From: Chloroflexota bacterium
GTDB lineage: Bacteria; Chloroflexota; Limnocylindria; Limnocylindrales; Limnocylindraceae
Length of the DNA: 7,835 nucleotides
Direction: 5' to 3'
Assembly (NCBI GenBank): GCA_016463555.1
Contig: JAEMRB010000048.1
Span: 1 to 7,835, forward strand
Positions 1-7,009 of the stretch are shown in pieces (positions within the stretch are counted from its first letter, which is position 1; each line of letters starts with the position of its first letter). Under the pieces are notes generated by a model. That model searched no databases. It was not told where the DNA came from and saw only the letters and a list, made by a program, of their open reading frames with translations. Made by a program: the position numbers and the translations under genes.

Positions 1-1073
1 CAGAGCTCTACCCGAACATGAACGCCGACCAAGACCAGCCGTGGAGCGAGGCGAAGCGCAAGATCGCCCGCGAGATCGGCGAGCTCACCTACCTTCCGGG
101 CGTTGGGCCAGACCTTCGTGACGCCGCCATTGCCGCCGGCATCAAGCGCCGCGACGAGCCGGGCCTGAGCCCTGATCGACTCGGGGTCACCGGCGATGCG
201 CGACCGCGCCGACTCGCCGCCGTGCTCGCCGCAAACTACGTGTCCGCATCCGCCGCTGCAAACGAGAAGGTGCTTCCATCAGCCTTTGAGCTGCGTGACG
301 ACGCGCACTGGCGCACACCTGCCCGCATCGAGTTCCATGTCGACTTTGAGAACTCCGGAAACCTGAACGACGACTTCACCAAGCTGCCGAGCGTTGGCGG
401 TGCCACGTGCATCTTCCAGATCGGCTGCCTGGTTTCGGTAGATGGGCGTGAGCCAACTGCTAGCGAGATCGCCGCGGCGACCGCAGCTGGCGCAAACGTG
501 GGGGAGCGACTTTTCACGCGGCGTGCTGAAGATGCCTCGTGGTTCCCCGCGTTCGGGCAGTGGAGCGGTGACCGACTGAACTCGGCATCGGAGCGCGCCG
601 TGCTCGACGCCTGGGTCGCCTTCATGGGCGCCTGGCGCACGTCGCTCAGCCTCACCTGGGATGCGACGCGCATCGTGCACTGGTCACCCGCCGAGCGAAA
701 CCTGCTCTTCACCGCCGCCGACTCCGCAGCCGGCCGTCACCCAACCTGGTCACTCCCTGAAGAGATCGGCTGGTTCGATGCCTTCGACGAGCTCGTCTAC
801 AAGGTGCCGGTCAGTGTGCGCGGCGCATACGGCTTCGGCCTGAAAGACATCGCCAAGGCGATGCGCGCCGAGGGGCTCATTGATGTCTCATGGGGTGACG
901 GCCCAGAAGACGGCATGGGCGCGATGGCTGCGGCCTACACGGCCGACGCGCGCGCCGCCGTTGAAGGGAAGCGCCTCGCCGACTACAACTACTTCTGCCG
1001 TTGCGCCGAGTACAACGAGGCCGACTGCCGCTCAATGTTCCTCGTGCTGGCTTGGCTGCGGGAGCACCGCTAA
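1..1073 (+). CDS. C-terminal part of a composite nuclease (TM0106-type, RecB-like) with RNase H-like exonuclease domain; 5' end outside window
   Basis: The frame is open to the left edge (first full codon at base 3, reading E-L-Y-P-N before the first ATG at 18), and no Shine-Dalgarno precedes that ATG, so this is most likely the end of a longer protein. Numbering from the ATG at 18 (351 residues), a helix-hairpin-helix-like stretch L-P-G-V-G-P lies near residues 26-31. An RNase H-like/DEDD exonuclease fold follows: D109-F-E111 as the first metal-binding motif, V-H-W-S-P-A-E-R at 220-227, a probable second acidic motif around D254/D257 followed by G-L-K at 274-276, and Y332-N-E-A-D336-C as the last motif. 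This order matches the YprB/RNase_H_2 domain at the C-terminus of TM0106-type predicted RecB-family nucleases, whose N-terminal half (not visible here) usually has a PD-(D/E)XK domain. The role is presumably DNA or RNA end processing; substrate unknown. It is the only + strand gene and faces the other genes convergently. Family assignment is from motif memory; domain class fairly sure, exact family less so. Confidence 0.72.
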   Translation, partial: ELYPNMNADQDQPWSEAKRKIAREIGELTYLPGVGPDLRDAAIAAGIKRRDEPGLSPDRLGVTGDARPRRLAAVLAANYVSASAAANEKVLPSAFELRDDAHWRTPARIEFHVDFENSGNLNDDFTKLPSVGGATCIFQIGCLVSVDGREPTASEIAAATAAGANVGERLFTRRAEDASWFPAFGQWSGDRLNSASERAVLDAWVAFMGAWRTSLSLTWDATRIVHWSPAERNLLFTAADSAAGRHPTWSLPEEIGWFDAFDELVYKVPVSVRGAYGFGLKDIAKAMRAEGLIDVSWGDGPEDGMGAMAAAYTADARAAVEGKRLADYNYFCRCAEYNEADCRSMFLVLAWLREHR

Positions 1074-1096
1074 GCAGTCCCCCTCACCACATAAAG

Positions 1097-1132
1097 AACG
1101 GGACGCCACCCCTTTCGAGGTGACGTCCCGTT
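1097..1132 (-). terminator. Stem-loop terminator between convergent genes
   Basis: Arms of 14 nt (1097-1110 and 1119-1132) flank an 8-nt loop. In minus-strand RNA every position pairs, with one G-U wobble; in + strand RNA the same position becomes a C-A mismatch. On the minus strand the stem ends in GUU and runs into CUUUAU, a short U-rich tail, whereas the + strand side continues into G/C-rich sequence. It therefore best serves the protease gene, whose stop is 22 bases upstream. It also lies 23 bases past the stop of the + strand nuclease and could end that transcript too. Confidence 0.75.
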
Positions 1133-1153
1133 GCGCTCCGCGAGCGGAACCTA

Positions 1154-4100
1154 CTAGTCTGGAATCAAGACCTCGTAGACCTCTGAGCCTGTTCCCGCAT
1201 TGAACTCATTCCAGAAGAACCAGCCGAGGCTCAGTGTCGTTCCATCTTTACCCACGCCTGTTCCTGCTCCGCTCGCGCTCGAGAACGAGGGGAGCCACTC
1301 CGTCCCCGCAGCGGCCTCCACACCAGGATCGATCCCAATATCCACAACGAACTGGCCATCTGCAGCCAAGGCGACCTGGTCAAGATCGACGTAAAGCCAA
1401 TCGCTCCCTGACGAGTCTGAATCCCAGCCGCCGCCGTTATAGCTCGTCACCCTGAAATTCGGGCCTTCGTTGTCACCCCATAGCCAACCTGAATTGATTG
1501 AGAACCAAACCACTGATGTCACAGGGTTTACATACGTTTCACACTCTCCGTAATCCACAAAGTCGTAGATCGCACCCGCTCCCCCGTCCAACCAATCAAG
1601 GGTATCGACGTAGAAACAACCAAGGGTTCCGTCGGCGTAGCCGGTGTTCACCAGACCCGTGTCCGCTAGAACGATCACTTGATCGCCGACGCCGTCATCA
1701 TCTGTATCAAGTTCAATATCCCACGCGTTGAGGGCAGGATTGGACATCAGGTCCCAGCTGGTGATGGCCATCTCAAACTGTCCCTCCCCGATAGCGCCCG
1801 ACCAGCCTACGGGAATGTCTTGTGCGTTGACACCGATGTTCTTGATATCAGCGCCGTTGCCGATTCGCTCGCGACCATCGCGGGCTAACCAGACGTATGG
1901 ATAGATGCTTCTACTTATAGAGGCCCCGTTGGTCTGGTGTGCGTCCTGCGACCCAGTGGTCAGGGCATATGAATATGTATACGGGCTCGTCCCGGGCAGA
2001 GCGCCGAAGGTGAACTTTTCAACATGTTGGAACATGGCGAACACTGGCAGTCGCAGCGACGGCTTGCCGCTTGACGTTGCAGTAACGATTGCATTGAGTG
2101 AGCTCTCTCCGGAGGTCGCAAAATTCTTCTGGGCCGCAACAGTAGCGGTCAGAATTACCGTCATCGTTGCGGAAGCCCCTCGTCCCAAATTGAGACTTTT
2201 CCCGGCTGTCATTTGGGTAGTGTTGTACTTGATCTGGAGTGTGACCCCGCTTGGAATCGTGAATCCAGCGGAAGCCGCAACAGCGAACTTATAGCTCGCC
2301 GTGGTGGTGCCGTTGTTCTTGACGATGAACTTCTGGCTCTTCGTGAGGGTCGCGGCCGCGTCGCCGTAGACCATGCCGAAGCTCATCGTGGCGTTCGGCC
2401 CCGCATCAATCGTGACCTTCGCCTTGACTGCGTTGAGGGCATTGACTCGACCGGCACCGACGGAGCGCAGCAAGACGTTGCTGCCGACCGACTTCGCAGT
2501 ATTGATGAGCGCCGACTTGATCAGCGCAGGGCTCCACGTTGGGTTGGCCTGCTTGACCAGCGCTGCCACGCCAGCAACCACCGGGGTTGCCATCGAAGTT
2601 CCGCTGAACCAAGCAACGCCATCGCCGCTCCCTGAGGCTGCCGACACGATGTCGACGCCAGGGGCCGCAAGCTCAGGCTTCAGCGCAAGGTCGCCCCAGC
2701 GCGGTCCACCCGAAGAGAATTCTGCGACGGTGTGATAGTTCGGATTCGCGATGCCTGCTGCGAGCGCGGAGATGGTGACTTCCGTACCCTCCAGCGGAGT
2801 TGTGGCATCGGTGAGGGCTGCGGCGAGCGCGGTCCCGCCGGTTCCGTTCAGCATGAGCACGGGAATTGTTGCGGTTGGCGTGTCTGGCCCTTGGAATGGA
2901 GGGTATGACGCTTGGTCAGTGCTGAGTACCGAGGTGCTCTGCAAAATGATGACGCCAACCGCACCCTCTGCAATCATGGCGTCCACCTTCTCCTTGAACG
3001 TACAAGTTCCCCGGCGAAGGACCACAATCTTCCCCGTCAGGTCAGCTGTGTCATCCCACAGAAGAGCACCATATGGGGTGCCATCGTCTCCTACGGTTGG
3101 GCAACCGAGCGAATAGGCAGTGCCATCCGCGATGGTAAACAGGCTCTTGATTGGAGCTTCCGCCGTCGGGCTTGTGAGATCAAACACATTGGTATTCGAG
3201 AATGCGACGGGGCTAGCCCCGCCAAGAACCGCGGAGCCGAATGTGAGCTTGGCCGCTGGGTACGACGCTCGGTCATCGAGCGCGGCAACCGAGATCGCTC
3301 CATCCTCTGTGGATGGGGAGCCGACCAAGAAGGGCTCAGACCCCTCGTTTCCTGCGGCGATGACCACGGTCACGCCCGCCTTCTCGGCAGCGTTGATCGC
3401 AGCCTGCTCAGCCCCACCCTTGATGCCGTACGGCGAGCCAAGGGAGAGGTTGATCACCTTTGCCCCGAGGGCGACCGCCTTCTCAATGCCGTCTGCAGTC
3501 AGCTCTGTTGCCCCATCGCAGCCGAAGACACGAATCGCAATCAGCTCCGCAAGCGGAGCCATCCCTGGAGCAAGTATGAACGACGAAGTGTTGAGGGTGC
3601 TTGTGTAGCGCTCAGAGGAAGAGATGCCGTATGTATTGCCATCAGACTTAATGCCGTAGCCGGCAATGGTGCCTGCAACGTGCGTGCCGTGGCCGCCACC
3701 TTGGGCGATCGAGCAATCCATTGGATCGCTGTCAGGCTGTGGCAGCTCAGCGATGCCACCCTCGCCAGGCGCGTAGTCATCACCGACAAGGTCGTAGCCA
3801 GCGACGACCTTCGCGGTTGGGAAGGTCACATCGCCGTTTCGTACAAAGTCGTCATGGGTGTAATCGATACCCGTGTCAATGACGGCAACTTTCACGCCGT
3901 AGCCGGTGCCGGCCTTTGACGTTAGGGTCTGCGCCCAGACGTTCTTCGCCTGAACTTCGGTGGCTGCGCCCCCATTGGATGGGGTTACGCCGCCGCGGCC
4001 GCTTACTGCGCCGCCAGTAACTGCCATTCGCTTGTAGCGGGTAACGAGCTGCACATCGGCGACGTGTGGGTTGGCTCGAAGCGCTTCGAGCTGCGTGGCT

Positions 4101-4480
4101 GGAATATGAATACGAAGTCCGTTGAAGAGGTAGCGGTATTCAGCGTTCACCGTGCCGCCAAGAGCGGTGACCGCTGCGCGTGCGCTGATGCGCTCGCGAA
4201 TCTGGGCGCCCTGCAACGCAAACGGTTGCGCAGCGCCGCCAGCGGAGCGTGGCGCACCGATGCCTGGGGTGCGAAGGGTAACGACAAGATGGAGGGTGCC
4301 GTTCTTGTCGGCACCGCGGAGGAGCACCTTGCTCTCGATTGGGCGCATGCCGGCAGGGAAGAACTTCTGTCGGGTTGACGCTGCTGCACTTGGCGCAAGC
4401 AGGGCTGCGGCCAGCATCGCGATCAAAATGATCGTGCGGCGGGTTCCTCGTGGGGTTGCGGTATGTGACTGGCGGCTCAT
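1154..4480 (-). CDS. Secreted subtilisin-like serine protease (S8, Vpr-like, with I9 propeptide and PA insert)
   Basis: An exported endopeptidase of 1108 residues from the ATG at 4480. That start is preferred because GGAGGG lies 8 nt upstream; a GTG at 4489 is in frame but abuts the same GGAGGG. Residues 1-34 form a signal peptide: basic n-region with R-R, hydrophobic I-I-L-I-A-M-L-A-A-A-L-L, then an A-A-A cleavage site. Residues ~45-150 resemble an inhibitor I9 propeptide. The catalytic domain spans ~185-670: D202 in V-I-D-T-G-I-D, H264 in G-H-G-T-H-V-A-G-T, oxyanion N378 in A-A-G-N-E-G, and S629 in G-T-S-M-A-T-P. All catalytic residues are intact. A protease-associated (PA) domain is inserted at ~430-575, including G-K-I-V-V-L-R-R-G-T-C-T-F, as in Bacillus Vpr. 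A Fn3-like beta region (~690-820) and an unassigned Trp-rich region (~853-1108) with a calcium-loop-like D-T-D-D-D-G-V-G-D (925-933) complete it. Six cysteines (256, 321, 460, 493, 955, 980) could form disulfides. No LPXTG or C-terminal membrane segment is seen, so it is probably released. Protease class is certain; substrate unknown. Confidence 0.95.
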   Translation of the reverse strand: MSRQSHTATPRGTRRTIILIAMLAAALLAPSAAASTRQKFFPAGMRPIESKVLLRGADKNGTLHLVVTLRTPGIGAPRSAGGAAQPFALQGAQIRERISARAAVTALGGTVNAEYRYLFNGLRIHIPATQLEALRANPHVADVQLVTRYKRMAVTGGAVSGRGGVTPSNGGAATEVQAKNVWAQTLTSKAGTGYGVKVAVIDTGIDYTHDDFVRNGDVTFPTAKVVAGYDLVGDDYAPGEGGIAELPQPDSDPMDCSIAQGGGHGTHVAGTIAGYGIKSDGNTYGISSSERYTSTLNTSSFILAPGMAPLAELIAIRVFGCDGATELTADGIEKAVALGAKVINLSLGSPYGIKGGAEQAAINAAEKAGVTVVIAAGNEGSEPFLVGSPSTEDGAISVAALDDRASYPAAKLTFGSAVLGGASPVAFSNTNVFDLTSPTAEAPIKSLFTIADGTAYSLGCPTVGDDGTPYGALLWDDTADLTGKIVVLRRGTCTFKEKVDAMIAEGAVGVIILQSTSVLSTDQASYPPFQGPDTPTATIPVLMLNGTGGTALAAALTDATTPLEGTEVTISALAAGIANPNYHTVAEFSSGGPRWGDLALKPELAAPGVDIVSAASGSGDGVAWFSGTSMATPVVAGVAALVKQANPTWSPALIKSALINTAKSVGSNVLLRSVGAGRVNALNAVKAKVTIDAGPNATMSFGMVYGDAAATLTKSQKFIVKNNGTTTASYKFAVAASAGFTIPSGVTLQIKYNTTQMTAGKSLNLGRGASATMTVILTATVAAQKNFATSGESSLNAIVTATSSGKPSLRLPVFAMFQHVEKFTFGALPGTSPYTYSYALTTGSQDAHQTNGASISRSIYPYVWLARDGRERIGNGADIKNIGVNAQDIPVGWSGAIGEGQFEMAITSWDLMSNPALNAWDIELDTDDDGVGDQVIVLADTGLVNTGYADGTLGCFYVDTLDWLDGGAGAIYDFVDYGECETYVNPVTSVVWFSINSGWLWGDNEGPNFRVTSYNGGGWDSDSSGSDWLYVDLDQVALAADGQFVVDIGIDPGVEAAAGTEWLPSFSSASGAGTGVGKDGTTLSLGWFFWNEFNAGTGSEVYEVLIPD

Positions 4481-4488
4481 GGCGGGCA

Positions 4489-4504
4489 CCCTCCCTTTAG
4501 GGAG
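4489..4504 (-). promoter_or_regulatory. Ribosome binding site of the protease gene, inside a small hairpin
   Basis: Minus-strand RNA reads CUCCC-UAAA-GGGAG (4504 to 4491) followed by GG. The 3' arm plus those two Gs is the Shine-Dalgarno GGGAGGG, 8 nt from the ATG at 4480. This spacing decides the start in favour of ATG over the GTG at 4489. The five-pair stem with a 4-nt loop would partly hide the ribosome binding site, which could damp translation or make it condition-dependent. The pairing is seen; regulation is inference. Confidence 0.6.
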
Positions 4505-4507
4505 AGG

Positions 4508-4527
4508 CAGCCCTCTAATGAGGGCTG
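4508..4527 (-). other. Perfect 8-bp stem-loop in the leader of the protease gene
   Basis: Minus-strand RNA reads CAGCCCUC-AUUA-GAGGGCUG, a perfect 8-bp stem with a 4-nt loop, 9 nt after the dNTPase stop codon and immediately before the hairpin holding the protease Shine-Dalgarno. No U-run follows, so it is not a standard intrinsic terminator. It may be a transcript-processing or stabilising element between the dNTPase and protease genes. Its 5' arm contains CCCUC, which could alternatively pair with GAGGG of the downstream Shine-Dalgarno, so a two-state leader is conceivable. Confidence 0.5.
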
Positions 4528-4536
4528 GGCGGTCCC

Positions 4537-5937
4537 TTAGCGGCGACGATAGCGCCTAGCGACCACGGAATACAGAGGTAGTTTCAGTATTAGGCTCGAG
4601 ATTGGGCGCCCCTCTCGGCCGTTCGGCCCCTCCACCGCCAAAAGGCGGTCGGCGGCATCTCCCTCCACGTGTCGGGGGTCGCAGTAGGCGACGTCGATCT
4701 CGACCTCCCCAGGGATCGGGGTACCGAGCCGTTCGGCGAGATCGTGCGGGAGCGGCTCCTCGAAGTAGTCGGCGCGTAGCTCCTCCTCCATTTGCCAGCG
4801 GGGGCTGCGGAAGAGCACGGCGCGCCAGGCGTCCGCCACGGCGGGGGTGACGGTGCCGTCCTTCGGCTGGGGGTTCGGCGAAAGGTCTTGGCCGCGCGAC
4901 CAGCGGGCCGCCTGGTGCAACAGGGTGTACTCGTCGAGCTCGAGGTAGGCGGCAAGATCGTCGGCGGGGGAGGTGTCGCCGAAGATCGCGCGAATTCCTG
5001 GCGCAAAGGCCTCCTTCATGTCGAGGTCGATGCCGCGCACGGTGCGATGCAGGTAGACCTGGAGATAGAGAAACTGTCGCGCGCCGAGGAATGATTCGAG
5101 TGCACCGACGGCTGGCTCATAGAGCGTGAGACCACGCGCGCCAATGAAGCTGTAGTGACGAAGGCGCTCCACATCAACCGCCGCAGTGCGCACGCCGGTC
5201 ATGTAGGAATCGCGTCGGACGTAGTCAAGGTTGTCGACGGTGAAGACGCCCGAGAGGAGCGGCTGCATGATACGCACCCAGGCCGGAACGGTTGGGTCTT
5301 CGAGCGGTGGCTTTGAGATGAGGAAGCTGACCCAACGCGGATCGATTGACTCAGTTTTTGCAAAGGCATCGCGAGCCGCGGAGTCACCAGGTGCACGTCG
5401 CAGCTTTGTGATGATCGGCGCGAGCTCGCGCTCGATGATGAGCGCGGAGAGATCCTCATGGGCGAGGCGCTTCCCCTTTGGGCGGCGCGGATCTGCGGGG
5501 GCGGGGAAGGCTTCGAGAACGGCGTGATCGAAGAAGTGCGCGAAGGGTCCGTGGCCAACGTCGTGCAGCAGACCAGCAACGCGCAGCGTCTCAACAACGA
5601 GCCCTTCGCTTGGCGGCGTTTCGCCGTCGTTCGTGAGCCGCGTCGCGAGTGATGGATAGAGGTGGCGCGCCCAGAGGCCCGCCTCATGCATCACGCCCAG
5701 TCCATGTGAGAAGCGGCTGTGTTCGGCGGTGGGGAAGACCCAGCGCGCGCTCTGCAACTGGCTGATGCGGCGCAGGCGCTGCAGCCACGGGCTGTCGAGC
5801 AGGTCCTCTTCGGCGGCCTCTTCTTGAGCGTGGCCGGTGGCTGCGGCACCCTCGGCGGTGAGGCGCTTGGTGAGCTCGATATAGCCGTGGATCGGGTCGC
5901 TGATCAGGTTGACCGCCTTGAACTGCTCCGCGTCCAT
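4537..5937 (-). CDS. HD-domain dNTP triphosphohydrolase-like protein (SAMHD1/YwfO family, COG1078)
   Basis: A 466-residue cytoplasmic metal-dependent phosphohydrolase. Aligned by eye to SAMHD1, the active site is complete: metal ligands H78 (S-R-F-S-H-G-L-G-V), H125-D126 (L-L-H-D-V-G-H-G-P-F-A-H) and D235 (V-D-N-L-D-Y), plus H129, H134 and H160 matching the catalytic histidines 210, 215 and 233, and Y239 and D243 matching dNTP-contacting Y315 and D319. The N-terminal D-P-I-H-G-Y-I-E-L and the W-L-Q-R-L-R-R-I helix are family hallmarks. The expected reaction is dNTP to deoxynucleoside plus triphosphate, lowering or balancing dNTP pools; some relatives limit phage replication this way. Oddities: an Ala/Glu-rich extension at about residues 24-48, S77 in place of the usual Glu before H78, and N236 where Arg/Lys is typical. 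The start lies 2 nt after the regulator stop (TAGCCATG) without a good Shine-Dalgarno, pointing to translational coupling. Family is sure; substrate range and physiological role are inferred. Confidence 0.9.
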   Translation of the reverse strand: MDAEQFKAVNLISDPIHGYIELTKRLTAEGAAATGHAQEEAAEEDLLDSPWLQRLRRISQLQSARWVFPTAEHSRFSHGLGVMHEAGLWARHLYPSLATRLTNDGETPPSEGLVVETLRVAGLLHDVGHGPFAHFFDHAVLEAFPAPADPRRPKGKRLAHEDLSALIIERELAPIITKLRRAPGDSAARDAFAKTESIDPRWVSFLISKPPLEDPTVPAWVRIMQPLLSGVFTVDNLDYVRRDSYMTGVRTAAVDVERLRHYSFIGARGLTLYEPAVGALESFLGARQFLYLQVYLHRTVRGIDLDMKEAFAPGIRAIFGDTSPADDLAAYLELDEYTLLHQAARWSRGQDLSPNPQPKDGTVTPAVADAWRAVLFRSPRWQMEEELRADYFEEPLPHDLAERLGTPIPGEVEIDVAYCDPRHVEGDAADRLLAVEGPNGREGRPISSLILKLPLYSVVARRYRRR

Positions 5938-5939
5938 GG

Positions 5940-6962
5940 CTACGCGTTCGGCTTTGCTGTGGTGCCGTATCGCGCAGCGGCCGCCTGGTGGGTGCGCGCC
6001 ATGTCGTCGCGGAGTGTCTCTGGTCGCAGCACCTCGGCACCCTCGCCCCAGGTCAGCACCCAGGCGCGGATCTCAAGCAGCCCCGAGATGCGCGCGCGCC
6101 AGATGAGCGATCCATCGGCCTGCTCTTCAATCGTTTGTGATGGATGCCAGCGCGTCTCTTTGGCGCGCGACGCCGACTCTTTCGTGAAGCGAATCACGAT
6201 CTCTTCAAGTGGCTGGTCGGCGACGATGTCCCACGCCGAGGCCAGGGTGCGCTCAAGCTCCACCTCTTTTGGCAGCTCAAACGTTGCGGTGGTGACGCGT
6301 ACGTTGCTGATGCGGTCCACGCGGAAGGTGCGCAGCGCGTCGCGCGTCTCATCGTGGCCGATCAGGTAGGTGGTGTGCGTTGCCGCCGACGGCTCCATCA
6401 GATACGGATGAACGCGGGCGCGGCGACTGCTCCCTGGATTACTCCAAGCAGGTGCGTAGTCAAACTCAACGACACGGCCGGTGACCCAGGCGGTGGTGAG
6501 TTGGCGCAGTCGTTCGCGCGCATCGCTGTCGGTAGCGAGTTGGCTGAGTTGGGTCACGGTTCGCTCGACGGCGCTGCGCAGCGGATTCTCAAGCAGGCTG
6601 CCGAGCTTCATCAGTGCTGAGCCAAGCTCGGGGTCGTAGCCAGTGGAGAACTTTGCCAGGAGTCGTGCGGCGAGAACAACAGAGATTGCCTCGTCTTTGC
6701 TGAAGCGCAGCTCCGGCAGGAGCCCCTCTTGCGACACGCCCCATCGGCCGAGGTTGTTCCACACCGGCACACCAACGCTCGCTTCGAGCGCCTGCAGGTC
6801 GCGGTAGGCGGTGCGGCGACTGACGCCGAGCTTCTTGGCGAGATCTTCGGGTCGGATCCCCGCCTCGCCGGCGGCCTCCACGTAGCGCAGGGTGCGCAGC
6901 AGTCGGGCGCTGCGGTCGCTCTTCTGGAAGTCGGCGTCGCCCTCAGGTGAGTGGTTGCTCAT
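5940..6962 (-). CDS. WYL-domain transcriptional regulator (HTH_11 / DeoR-like N-terminus)
   Basis: A 340-residue DNA-binding regulator. Residues ~18-75 form a winged helix-turn-helix: L-L-R-T-L-R-Y at 21-27, then D-L-A-K-K-L-G-V-S-R-R-T-A-Y-R-D-L at 40-56 as the recognition unit, then a wing ending in W-G-V. Residues ~155-225 are the WYL ligand-sensing domain, with T-Y-L at 198-200 in place of W-Y-L and the characteristic R-T-F-R-V-D-R-I at 211-218. Residues ~250-335 match a WCX C-terminal extension. WYL proteins are usually dimeric and respond to nucleic acid or nucleotide-type ligands; some activate, some repress. It stands 2 nt upstream of the dNTPase gene and 47 nt downstream of the amidotransferase stop, so it probably controls its own operon. 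The ATG at 6962 has no well-placed Shine-Dalgarno (GGAG is 15 nt away), and its mRNA may be leaderless. Family is sure; ligand and target are unknown. Confidence 0.9.
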   Translation of the reverse strand: MSNHSPEGDADFQKSDRSARLLRTLRYVEAAGEAGIRPEDLAKKLGVSRRTAYRDLQALEASVGVPVWNNLGRWGVSQEGLLPELRFSKDEAISVVLAARLLAKFSTGYDPELGSALMKLGSLLENPLRSAVERTVTQLSQLATDSDARERLRQLTTAWVTGRVVEFDYAPAWSNPGSSRRARVHPYLMEPSAATHTTYLIGHDETRDALRTFRVDRISNVRVTTATFELPKEVELERTLASAWDIVADQPLEEIVIRFTKESASRAKETRWHPSQTIEEQADGSLIWRARISGLLEIRAWVLTWGEGAEVLRPETLRDDMARTHQAAAARYGTTAKPNA

Positions 6963-6969
6963 GGCTCAG

Positions 6970-6998
6970 ATTGTGCCACTCCACCCCCAGTTGGGAGT
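6970..6998 (-). promoter_or_regulatory. Possible promoter and operator of the regulator-dNTPase unit
   Basis: On the minus strand CACAAT (6975 to 6970) resembles a -10 box at 4 of 6 positions and ends 7 nt before the A of the regulator's ATG, the spacing expected for a leaderless transcript. Just upstream, an imperfect palindrome ACTCCCA-AC-TGGGGGT (6998 to 6983) lies where a -35 region would be, so a dimeric regulator bound there would affect initiation. No good TTGACA-like box is seen. This is a weak call from short motifs. Confidence 0.3.
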
Positions 6999-7009
6999 AC
7001 CCCTCAGGT

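Noticed and set aside
18..20. ATG at 18 as the true start of the left-edge nuclease gene.
   Set aside because: No ribosome binding site is visible, the frame stays open upstream, and the preceding codons look like part of the same conserved family segment.
2912..3919. A 335-codon open frame on the + strand opposite the protease gene.
   Set aside because: It lies wholly antisense to the conserved S8/PA region, has no Shine-Dalgarno or recognisable motif, and its Arg/Cys-rich product is typical of an antisense frame in G+C-rich DNA.
4481..4489. GTG at 4489 as the start of the protease gene.
   Set aside because: The Shine-Dalgarno GGAGGG directly abuts this GTG, too close for use, but is 8 nt from the ATG at 4480.
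4508..4527. The stem-loop after the dNTPase gene as an intrinsic terminator.
   Set aside because: No U-run follows the stem on either strand; the next bases are CCUCUCCC on the minus strand.
5719..6369. A 216-codon + strand frame across the dNTPase-regulator junction.
   Set aside because: It is antisense to two clearly conserved genes, and its Ser/Arg/Ala-rich translation shows no domain. It is a codon-bias shadow.
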